64,000 nucleotides of DNA, from contig NZ_AP024702.1 of NCBI RefSeq assembly GCF_037076345.1, positions 2,046,001 through 2,110,000 on the forward strand. The letters run 5' to 3'. Position 1 is the stretch's first letter. Each line of letters starts with the position of its first letter. The position numbers and the translations under genes are program-made. Under the pieces are notes generated by a model that did not search any database, had not been told where the DNA came from, and saw nothing but the letters and a program-made list of their open reading frames with translations. Source of the stretch: Haloferula helveola (GTDB lineage Bacteria; Verrucomicrobiota; Verrucomicrobiia; Verrucomicrobiales; Akkermansiaceae). Positions 1 through 6,653 of the stretch are shown one piece after another.

Positions 1-280
1 CCAGCAGGTCCGTCGGAATGTCGCAGCGCTCGCGCATCGCAAGCAGGTCCTTCTGCAACGGATCGGGATCCGCGAATCCGTCGCGCAATCCGTCTTCCCA
101 GGCGGCCAGCGCGGCCTCGCGCTCCTCGAGCGGCTTCTCGAGGTCATCGGCAAGGTCATCGATGACCCGGCAGAACGCATAGAAAATCACCGCATCATCC
201 CGCCGTTCCTTCGGCAGGATGTGCAACGCGAAGGCCAGATTCGATCGGGCCTGCTGCGTGATGGTGGCGGCGTCGGTCAT
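1..280 (-). CDS. Squalene/phytoene synthase family protein (5' part)
   Basis: The N-terminal 93 residues read MTDAATITQQARSNLAFALH and continue with FYAFCRVIDDLADDLEKP, the first Asp-rich motif of trans-isoprenyl diphosphate head-to-head synthases (squalene/phytoene synthase, including HpnC/HpnD and CrtB). Such enzymes condense two prenyl diphosphates on the cytoplasmic face of the membrane. The DDxxD-like element (DDLADD) would bind the Mg2+-diphosphate. The frame is open to the window edge, so the second Asp motif and the C-terminus are not visible. Whether this is a hopanoid (HpnC/D) or carotenoid (CrtB) enzyme cannot be told from this fragment. The start at 280 is the first ATG before the conserved helix. 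Confidence 0.85.
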   Translation of the reverse strand, partial: MTDAATITQQARSNLAFALHILPKERRDDAVIFYAFCRVIDDLADDLEKPLEEREAALAAWEDGLRDGFADPDPLQKDLLAMRERCDIPTDLL

Positions 281-365
281 TCGGTCGTGAAGAACGGGCC
301 CCTGCTACCCCGGATGGCCCGCACGGAGAATGCGTGCATTTGCGCAGGCCATGGCCTGAACGCGT

Positions 366-1595
366 TTAACGGATGAAGCCCCAGTGGCCGGACCCGAAGG
401 GCCATAGCGAGAACCAGCCCGGCCCCGCGAGGTTGAACTCGTGGACCGGCCCCCAGTAGCGGGAGTCCAACGAGTTCGCGGTGTTGTCGCCGAGCGCCGC
501 ATACTGGCGCATGCCGACCTGCTCGGAGTCCTTGAGTTTGAAAACATCACCTTCCTTCACAAGCGGCGCCTTGGAGTAGGCCACCGCCATTCCGCCCGGT
601 CTCAGGTCTCCGAGAATGTATCCCGGCCGTGGCTCTCCGTTCGCGTACGCGGCGTATTCGCCCTCGTGTTTCATCACCCGGACGATTCCGGGTTCGTCGG
701 CGATTTTTCCGTTCACCCACAATTCAGGGGCATCGATCTGGAGTTCGTCACCCGGGACACCGCAGAGCCTTTTGATGTAGTGGGATCCGCCCGATTGATC
801 GGCCATCGGCCCACGCGACTCACCGCGGGTCGGGATGCCCCGTGTGTCGAAGACGAAGACTTCACCCCGCTTCGGTTTGCGGAAGTGATAGGAGATCTTG
901 TCGACCAGAACGAGGTCCCCGGTGTCGATCCAGCCGTTGAAGATGGTCTCGCCCGCCTTGTACTGCCCAGGCGTGTCACTCCCCTTGAAAATGTTACCGG
1001 CCTCGTTCGACTCGGCCGGAACCTTGATCGTGGTGCCGTCGCTGAAGTCGAAAGCCGTCCTCGTGAACAGGAACCACGAAGCTGGACGACCCGCATGGCC
1101 GTTGCGTTGGGGCACCAGCTTCATGTCGTTCTCCGCGACATAGGTCTTGTAGGTGCGGCCACGCCACAACCACTCGAATGCCCGCTGACCGATCCACGGT
1201 TTCTCGAAACTGTCGGGCGCTCGCACGACCGTGATCCCGTTCAGCGTCGGCTGCATCGAACCGGTCGGGATCCGGAACGGCTGGAGCACATAGGCGCGCA
1301 GGCCGAGCGCGATCACCAGCGCGACGAACAGCACTTCGACATTCTCCTCCCACCACGTCTGCTTCGGCGCCCGCGGCAGTGCCTGCTCGCAGGTCGCCCG
1401 GAGCTGCTTGCCGGCCTCCTCGACCAGCTTCCGGTCGTTCGACTTCATCGCCTCCCGGAGATCGACCCGGCGCGACTCGATCTCATCGATCCGGTCGTCC
1501 GCGAGCAGATCCCGCTTGTAGTGGATGAACTTCTTCGCGCCCTTGAGAAGATGCTTCGCATCCTTTTTCCAGCGGGGCTTCAGGAAATCGAACAT
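366..1595 (-). CDS. lepB: Signal peptidase I, enlarged form
   Basis: Type I signal peptidase, which removes signal peptides from exported proteins at the periplasmic face of the inner membrane. The 409-residue product starts MFDFLKPRWKK. A charged cytoplasmic N-terminal region (1-80) precedes one membrane segment (about 86-105, VEVLFVALVIALGLRAYVL). The catalytic Ser113 lies in IPTGSMQPTL and the general-base Lys275 in SHYIKRLCGVPGDE; both key boxes are intact. The C-terminal box GDNTANSLDSRYWGPV is also present. It is longer than the E. coli enzyme because of an insertion between the Ser and Lys boxes (about 125-230), as in Bacteroidetes and Verrucomicrobiota homologues. The frame stays open upstream to 1730, but that part is low-complexity and I reject it; the ATG at 1595 opens the recognisable protein. 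Confidence 0.93.
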   Translation of the reverse strand: MFDFLKPRWKKDAKHLLKGAKKFIHYKRDLLADDRIDEIESRRVDLREAMKSNDRKLVEEAGKQLRATCEQALPRAPKQTWWEENVEVLFVALVIALGLRAYVLQPFRIPTGSMQPTLNGITVVRAPDSFEKPWIGQRAFEWLWRGRTYKTYVAENDMKLVPQRNGHAGRPASWFLFTRTAFDFSDGTTIKVPAESNEAGNIFKGSDTPGQYKAGETIFNGWIDTGDLVLVDKISYHFRKPKRGEVFVFDTRGIPTRGESRGPMADQSGGSHYIKRLCGVPGDELQIDAPELWVNGKIADEPGIVRVMKHEGEYAAYANGEPRPGYILGDLRPGGMAVAYSKAPLVKEGDVFKLKDSEQVGMRQYAALGDNTANSLDSRYWGPVHEFNLAGPGWFSLWPFGSGHWGFIR

Positions 1596-1690
1596 GTGCG
1601 GAGCATCGGGGCGCTCGCCCCGGCATGCAAGCACGGGGAGGGCTGGCGGAGCGGACCGCGTGGCGCCAGCCGCGCCCCGGAACCCCGGCA

Positions 1691-1804
1691 GGTAGGGACG
1701 ACTGCCCCCAGTCGCCCGCGATCCACCCACACAGCCGTTGCGATCCTTCGCGCATCGGACAAGCCCCGACTTTATCGGGGGACCCGGGGGCGCTTGTCCC
1801 TACC
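1691..1804. repeat. REP-like inverted pair (REPIN), GTAG head family
   Basis: Two divergent ends face each other. The left end begins GTAGGGAC at 1692 and forms a hairpin CGACTG-CCCC-CAGTCG at 1699-1714. The right end, read on the minus strand from 1803, also begins GTAGGGAC and includes a hairpin CCCCGA-CTTTA-TCGGGG at 1764-1780. A head tetranucleotide GTAG followed by a short hairpin, in inverted pairs, is the known layout of RAYT-mobilised REP/REPIN elements. The element sits between the starts and stops of minus-strand genes in the 234-bp gap 1596-1829. Confidence 0.6.
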
Positions 1805-1829
1805 TTTTTGAAAGGCCCGCTCCGCCCCC

Positions 1830-2636
1830 CTACCTCAGCTTCCGCCCGTCGACTTCCAGGCCGGTCATCGTCCACTCGTGCGCCATGACGAATACCGGCC
1901 GATGCACCCACTCGAGGAACCGACCCGGCCAGACACTGCCATCCGCCGCCTTCCAAAATTCCGAAAACGTCACATCGACGTCAGCCCCCCGCGTGCTCGC
2001 CAGTCCCTCGATCGTGAACTGGAAGCGCCGCATCAGCCCACTGTCGCGGCCGATCCACGCGATGAACCGGTCCTCTTCCGAAAACCCGAGCCCGGGACGC
2101 AACGTTCCCTGCACGCCGTCGCAGACTTCGCCGTCGATGGTGTCGGTGCCGATCACCGAAAGATCCTCACCCTTTTCCTTCAACCACGACGTCCCGAGCA
2201 GAAACGCGGTGTAGGCGTCGGCCACCAATGCCGAGGCATCCCGACGCGGCTCGTCGCCAATCCGTTCGCCATTGTAGGTCACCACGACATCCGAGCGACT
2301 GCGCTCCACGGTCTTTGCTCCGTCCGGCCCACGGTGCTGTTGAACGACCGTTCCCCGGCGGGTGTCGTAGGTCTCCACCGACGTCTTCCGGAACCGGTCG
2401 TCGACCAGCTCCGGCTGCAGGCGTTTCACAATCGAACCCCACTCGCCATCGAAGCAAACCGTGACCTTCCGATACCGGCTCCACGCGTCTCCGGTGGCCT
2501 TGGCCGAACGTTCCAGCAACGCCGCGGCCCGGTCCGGTCCGGCGACCGTATCGCCCTGCCCGGGCACGGTCAGGGTCGAGCAACTCGTGAGAAATGCCGC
2601 CGCCAGAAGTGTCAGGATCGCTTTCACGTCACGCAT
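1830..2636 (-). CDS. Secreted lipoprotein of unknown function
   Basis: A 268-residue protein with an N-terminal lipoprotein signal (MRDVKAILTLLAAAFLTSC); the lipobox LTSC makes Cys19 the lipidated residue. I do not recognise a named family. The body is rich in beta-strand-like segments with regularly placed Asp/Gly turns, and residues 40-260 resemble in general layout periplasmic LolA/outer-membrane sorting-type folds (SRYRKVTVCFDGEWGSIV, then VQGTLRPGLGFSEEDRFIAWIGRDSGLMRRFQF), but this is only an impression. It is divergent from miaB, with 78 bp between the two starts, and lies upstream of the signal peptidase gene on the same strand. Confidence 0.7.
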   Translation of the reverse strand: MRDVKAILTLLAAAFLTSCSTLTVPGQGDTVAGPDRAAALLERSAKATGDAWSRYRKVTVCFDGEWGSIVKRLQPELVDDRFRKTSVETYDTRRGTVVQQHRGPDGAKTVERSRSDVVVTYNGERIGDEPRRDASALVADAYTAFLLGTSWLKEKGEDLSVIGTDTIDGEVCDGVQGTLRPGLGFSEEDRFIAWIGRDSGLMRRFQFTIEGLASTRGADVDVTFSEFWKAADGSVWPGRFLEWVHRPVFVMAHEWTMTGLEVDGRKLR

Positions 2637-2714
2637 TCGACCGGATCACGGGATCCGTCAATCGGCACTTTTGCCATTGAACAACCGCGTGCGGGGGGTA
2701 TCGCTTCCCGCCCG

Positions 2715-4085
2715 ATGCCCAAGGTCCACATCCGCACCTACGGTTGCCAGATGAACGCCCGCGACTCCGAACAGGTGGCGCAGATGTTCCGCGAAGGCGG
2801 CTACACGGTGACCGGCGACGAGACGGAAGCCGACGCCATCCTGGTCAACACCTGCTCGGTGCGTGACCAAGCCGAGCAGAAGGCGCTGGGCAAGATGGGC
2901 CTGATGGGTGCGCACCGCCAGACCCGCCCGCACGTCGTCTACGGCTTCATGGGCTGCATGGCCCAGTCACGCGGGCCCGAGCTCTTCGAACGCGTGCCGC
3001 ACCTCGACGTGGTCGTCGGCACGCAGAAGTACCACAAGGTTTTCGAATACGTCGACAGCATCCTTTCACGCCGGCTCGAGCGCCGGATGGACGATCCCGC
3101 GCTTTCGCTGCTCGGCGACAATGTCTGCGACATCGAGGAGGAGGAAGGATCGCAGAACACAATCCGCGACCACGTCCCGCAGGACTACCAGGCGACCGCC
3201 TTCGTCTCGATCATGCAGGGCTGCAACATGCGCTGCTCGTTCTGCATCGTCCCCGACACCCGCGGCAAGGAACGCGGCCGGCCGATCCCCGAGGTCGTCG
3301 AGGAGGTGAAGCGCCTCGTCGATCGCGGCGTGAAGGAAGTCACCCTGCTCGGCCAGATCGTGAACCTGTACGGCCGCACCGAGTTCGAGAAGGTCGACGG
3401 CAAGTCGCCCTTCGTGCAGCTGCTTGAGGCGGTGCATGAGATCGACGGAATCGAGCGGATCCGTTTCACCTCGCCGCACCCGATTGGCTACCGCGACGAC
3501 CTTGTCGCCGCCTTCACCTACCTGCCCAAGCTCTGCTCGCACATCCACTTCCCGATGCAGAGCGGCAGCGACCGCATCCTCAAGCTGATGCGCCGCCCGT
3601 ACAAGCACGCGAAGTTCGTCGAGATCTGCGAGAAGATGCGTGCCGCACGGCCCGACCTTGCGATCACCACCGACATCATCGTCGGCTTCCCCGGCGAGAC
3701 CGAGGAGGACTTCCAGGCGACCGTCGACACCTGCAACCAGCTGCGTTTCGACAATGCCTTCGTGTTCCGCTACTCGAAGCGCAAGGACACGCCGGCCGCC
3801 GAGATGGACGAGCAACTTCCGGAGAGCGTGAAGGAGGAGCGGAACCAGCGTCTCCTCGACGCCGTGAACGTCATCGCCCGCGCCAAGAACGAGGCCTTGG
3901 TCGGCACCGTGCAGCGTGTGCTTTGCGAAGGGCCGTCGAAGAACAACAAGTCGCGCCTCAGCGGCCGCACGAGCCAGAACAAGATCCTCATCTTCGAAGG
4001 CGATCCGAACAAGCTCACCGGCGAACTGATCGACATCAAGGTCGACGAGTCCACCGGCTTCACGCTCTACGGCGAGGTGGTTTGA
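2715..4085 (+). CDS. miaB: tRNA-2-methylthio-N6-dimethylallyladenosine synthase MiaB
   Basis: Radical-SAM methylthiotransferase that converts i6A37 to ms2i6A37 in tRNAs reading UNN codons. The 456-residue protein has the three domains of the family. The N-terminal UPF0004 domain (1-130) has the cluster cysteines Cys11 (TYGCQMN), Cys47 (VNTCSV) and Cys81 (MGCMAQ). The radical-SAM domain has the CxxxCxxC motif Cys170/174/177 (QGCNMRCSFCIVP). A C-terminal TRAM domain (about 385-456) ends FTLYGEVV. ATG 2715 opens directly into the conserved MPKVHIRTYGCQMN; the frame is open further upstream to 1878, but that stretch is antisense to the lipoprotein and not coding. Length matches the family. Confidence 0.96.
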   Translation: MPKVHIRTYGCQMNARDSEQVAQMFREGGYTVTGDETEADAILVNTCSVRDQAEQKALGKMGLMGAHRQTRPHVVYGFMGCMAQSRGPELFERVPHLDVVVGTQKYHKVFEYVDSILSRRLERRMDDPALSLLGDNVCDIEEEEGSQNTIRDHVPQDYQATAFVSIMQGCNMRCSFCIVPDTRGKERGRPIPEVVEEVKRLVDRGVKEVTLLGQIVNLYGRTEFEKVDGKSPFVQLLEAVHEIDGIERIRFTSPHPIGYRDDLVAAFTYLPKLCSHIHFPMQSGSDRILKLMRRPYKHAKFVEICEKMRAARPDLAITTDIIVGFPGETEEDFQATVDTCNQLRFDNAFVFRYSKRKDTPAAEMDEQLPESVKEERNQRLLDAVNVIARAKNEALVGTVQRVLCEGPSKNNKSRLSGRTSQNKILIFEGDPNKLTGELIDIKVDESTGFTLYGEVV

Positions 4086-4086
4086 T

Positions 4087-4153
4087 GGTGCGCTGACTTC
4101 AGTCCGCATTCTTCATCGTCCACCGGTGAGATGCGGACTAAAGTCCGCGCACC
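4087..4153. repeat. REP pair (REPIN), GGTG head, 5' of the RAYT gene
   Basis: The left arm GGTGCGCTGACTTCAGTCCGC begins at 4087, two bases after the miaB stop; the right arm, GCGGACTAAAGTCCGCGCAC plus a final C, ends at 4153, one base before the RAYT start codon. The arms are near-perfect inverted copies. The inner GGACT..AGTCC forms the small hairpin and GGTG is the outer head. The right arm replaces the usual Shine-Dalgarno position of the transposase gene, so its hairpin may limit translation. Confidence 0.8.
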
Positions 4154-4768
4154 ATGGAGCACAAGGGCATCTACAATCGGGGTTACCTGCCTCATAGGGA
4201 TGTCCCCGGCTCACTTCAGGGAATCACCTTCCGGTTGGCGGATTCGGTTCCGAAACCACTCATCACGAAGTGGAAAACCGAACTCTCCGAGCTATTGGAT
4301 TCGCCGGACCAGAGGATCGCCTCAGGAGCTGCCGAGAGACTTCGTAAACTGATCGCTCGGCACGAAGACTCCGGCTACGGGGCCTGTGTTCTTGCCAAAG
4401 CATCTGTCTCCAAAATCGTCCAAGACACGCTGATTGCAGGAGACGGGGAGCGTTACGACCTGCTTGAGTGGTGCATCATGCCGAATCATGTCCACGTGTT
4501 GATTCGGATTCAGAGCGAACATCCCCTCTCTGCGATCGTCCAACAGTGGAAGGGCGGTTCATCGATGAAAATCAATCGCACGCTCGGCCGGACGGGGACT
4601 CTGTGGGAAAAGGACTACTTCGACCGCGCCATTCGTGATGAAAAACACTTCTTCCAAGCCCGATCCTACATCCGCAACAACCCCGTGAAGGCCGGTCTTT
4701 GTTCCGAGCCGAAAGCATGGCCCTGCTCTAGCGCCGGAATCGACTGGCCAAGGGTGCGCGGACTTTAG
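4154..4768 (+). CDS. REP-associated tyrosine transposase (RAYT, Y1/HUH family)
   Basis: A 204-residue single-strand DNA transposase-like protein of the TnpA-REP family, which recognises REP hairpins. Visible hallmarks are the N-terminal RGYLPHRDVPGSLQGITFRLADS, the HUH metal motif in WCIMPNHVHVLIRI (His112, His114), the candidate catalytic Tyr155 in LWEKDYFDRAIRDE, and the C-terminal YIRNNPVKAGL. Length is usual for the family. It is enclosed by matching REP pairs on both sides. The last codons (V-R-G-L-stop) are supplied by the downstream REP arm, whose hairpin loop contains the stop codon TAG. RAYTs are normally single-copy, immobile domesticated genes that serve the REPs of their genome. 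Confidence 0.92.
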   Translation: MEHKGIYNRGYLPHRDVPGSLQGITFRLADSVPKPLITKWKTELSELLDSPDQRIASGAAERLRKLIARHEDSGYGACVLAKASVSKIVQDTLIAGDGERYDLLEWCIMPNHVHVLIRIQSEHPLSAIVQQWKGGSSMKINRTLGRTGTLWEKDYFDRAIRDEKHFFQARSYIRNNPVKAGLCSEPKAWPCSSAGIDWPRVRGL

Positions 4769-4811
4769 TCCGCTGATTCGGTCTGACCAAGCGGACTAAA
4801 GTCCGCGCACC
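4753..4811. repeat. REP pair (REPIN), GGTG head, 3' of the RAYT gene
   Basis: The left arm starts GGTGCGCGGACTTTAGTCCG at 4753 and the inverted right arm ends at 4811; the arms (21 bp) are exact reverse complements. The left arm overlaps the last codons and stop of the RAYT gene (TAG at 4766-4768). The right end is 5 bp from the stop codon of the convergent sulfatase gene, so the hairpins could also act as a bidirectional terminator. Confidence 0.8.
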
Positions 4812-4816
4812 ATCCC

Positions 4817-6385
4817 TCACTCCTTCCGCCCCACTCCGAGCTTCGGTGCCTCGCCGGTGGCGGGCTTGAGCTGCCTTTCCGGCAAGCGGTCGACATCCTT
4901 CGCGATCCGGAACCACTCGTTGATCATCTGCTGCCGACGCTTCGGCTCGCTCGCCGACAGGTCGTTCAACTCCGTCCGGTCCTTGCCGAGGTGATACAGC
5001 TCCCACTTGCCGCGCTTGGCCGAGACGACTTTCCAGTCGCCCTTCATCAACGCCCGGTCACCCGCTGCGAAGTGGAAATACAGCGTCTCGTGCGGCTCGC
5101 GCACCTCCCCCTTCAACACCGGCACCAATGACTTGCCCTGCAGCGGATCCATCACGCGCCCGCCTACCTCTTTCGGGTACTCCGCTCCCGCCAGATCCAG
5201 GCAGGTCGCCATGAAATCCACGAGGTGCCCCGGTTGGTCGGTCGCCTGCGATCCGTCGTTCAGCTTGCGCCAGCCGTCGCCTGAATCCGGCATTCCCTTC
5301 GGCCAGTGCGCGATCAACGGCGACGAGATCCCGCCCTCGTGCTGGTTCTGCTTGTAAAGCCTCAAAGGCGTGTTGCCGACGTGCGCCCAGCCGGTGTCGT
5401 AGGTCCAATACGACTTCGGATCCCACGGCCGCAGCTCCTTGCCGCGCGTCCGCTCGAACGGGCAAGCGCCATTGTCCGAGCAGAACAGGAAGAGCGTGTT
5501 GTCCCACTCACCATTCGCTTTCAGATCATCGACGAGGCGTCCGACGTTCCGATCCACGATGTCGACCATCGCCGCGAACACCGCCATCCGCTCCGACTCC
5601 CACTTCTTCTCCGCTTCCGAAAGTGAGTCCCACGCAGGCACATGACCGGGGCGCGGCGAGAGCTTCCACTCCGACGACAGCAGCCCGGACTCCAACTGAC
5701 GCTTGTGGCGTGCGGCACGCAGTTCGTCCCAACCCAAGTCATAGCGATCTGCATACTTCTTCACGTCCTCTTCCGGCGCCTGCAGCGGGTAGTGCGGCGC
5801 GTTGAAAGCGACGTAGAGAAGAAACGGATCGTCCTTCCGCTCCGACTTCCGGTGATCGCTGAGGAAATCGAGCGCGAAGTCGATGTTGGCATCCGTCACG
5901 TAGAAGGGCTTGCCGTTCAGCTCGGACGGAACCTTCCACGGCTTCTCATCGAGCCGGAAGGTCTTGTCGCCGGTGAAAAAGTTGGTCGCACCCGAAAGGT
6001 GCCCCCAGTAGCGCTCGAAGCCGAAGTCCGTCGGCGCCTTCGAGAGGTGCCACTTGCCGACCATCATCGTGTGGTAGCCCGACGGCTTCAACGCTTCGGC
6101 GATCGTCGCACCGCGCGACAGTGACTCGCTGCCGGCCTGGTCGCACCACAGGCCGGTGAGCAGGCAGACCCGTGACGAGTGGCACTTCGCGGTGTTGTAG
6201 AAACGCGTGAACCGCAGACCCTCTCCGGCAATCCGGTCGAGACGGGGCGTTTCGATTTCCGCCCCGTAGCAGCCGAGATCCGCGAAGCCGAGGTCGTCCG
6301 CCATGATCAGCACGATGTTCGGCCGGTCCGCCGCCGCGGCGATGCCCAGGCTGAAGGAAAGAATGGTCAGGAGTCGTGCAATCAT
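4817..6385 (-). CDS. Secreted sulfatase with atypical CHSSR active-site motif
   Basis: Type I (formylglycine) sulfatase of 522 residues with a signal peptide (MIARLLTILSFSLGIAAAA). The metal site is visible as PNIVLIMADDLGF (Asp30, Asp31), with the second half at FCSDNGACPF. The residue to be converted to formylglycine is Cys68 in NTAKCHSSRVCLLTG, giving C-x-S-S-R instead of the canonical C-x-P-S-R. The rest of the domain is complete (VGKWHLS, FNAPHYPLQ, and a C-terminal KGDWKVVSAKRGKWELYHL subdomain). It probably removes sulfate esters from polysaccharides in the periplasm. It is convergent with the RAYT cassette and divergent from tex. The substrate cannot be named. Confidence 0.9.
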   Translation of the reverse strand: MIARLLTILSFSLGIAAAADRPNIVLIMADDLGFADLGCYGAEIETPRLDRIAGEGLRFTRFYNTAKCHSSRVCLLTGLWCDQAGSESLSRGATIAEALKPSGYHTMMVGKWHLSKAPTDFGFERYWGHLSGATNFFTGDKTFRLDEKPWKVPSELNGKPFYVTDANIDFALDFLSDHRKSERKDDPFLLYVAFNAPHYPLQAPEEDVKKYADRYDLGWDELRAARHKRQLESGLLSSEWKLSPRPGHVPAWDSLSEAEKKWESERMAVFAAMVDIVDRNVGRLVDDLKANGEWDNTLFLFCSDNGACPFERTRGKELRPWDPKSYWTYDTGWAHVGNTPLRLYKQNQHEGGISSPLIAHWPKGMPDSGDGWRKLNDGSQATDQPGHLVDFMATCLDLAGAEYPKEVGGRVMDPLQGKSLVPVLKGEVREPHETLYFHFAAGDRALMKGDWKVVSAKRGKWELYHLGKDRTELNDLSASEPKRRQQMINEWFRIAKDVDRLPERQLKPATGEAPKLGVGRKE

Positions 6386-6442
6386 GTCCCCCTCAACGAC
6401 TTCCGACCCGTCTGCCTTTCACCCCCCCGAATAGAGGACGGA

Positions 6443-6566
6443 GGAACAACGAAAAACGCGAAAGGACGCGAAATCTCTCCGAATCATCCGTCTCCCGGAA
6501 ATCCTGCGAGGGGGCTTTCCCGTCCAAGCACAGTCATTTCGTCAATTTCGCGTTTTTCGTTGTTCC
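6443..6566. repeat. Inverted-repeat element with 21-bp perfect arms
   Basis: The left arm at 6443-6463 (starting GGAACAACGAAAAACGCG) and the right arm at 6546-6566 (ending GCGTTTTTCGTTGTTCC) are exact reverse complements of 21 bp with an 82-bp spacer. The left arm is followed by a partial repeat of its end (GGACGCGAAA at 6464-6473). It fills most of the intergenic space between the divergent sulfatase and tex genes. It resembles short A-rich intergenic repeats (AACGCGAAAGGACGCGAAA type) known from this group of bacteria, a MITE-like non-coding repeat. Confidence 0.65.
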
Positions 6567-6610
6567 CCATCTTCTTGTTTCGCCACTCCGGCCTTGCAAT
6601 TTTCCATCGC

Positions 6611-6640
6611 TTGCCACCGCGAATCCGACCCCGCTAGTTT
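6611..6640 (+). promoter_or_regulatory. Candidate sigma-70-type promoter for tex
   Basis: TTGCCA (6611-6616) is 18 bp from TAGTTT (6635-6640), which would start transcription just before the ATG at 6654 and leave almost no leader. A similar TTGCCA box precedes the Fur-suf operon, which gives the call some support. No experimental signal can be claimed. Confidence 0.35.
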
Positions 6641-6653
6641 CGCCCTTTCACCC

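Noticed and set aside
1878-2714. Upstream extension of the MiaB frame
   Set aside because: It is antisense to the lipoprotein gene and Arg/Pro-rich; the conserved MiaB N-terminus starts at the ATG at 2715.
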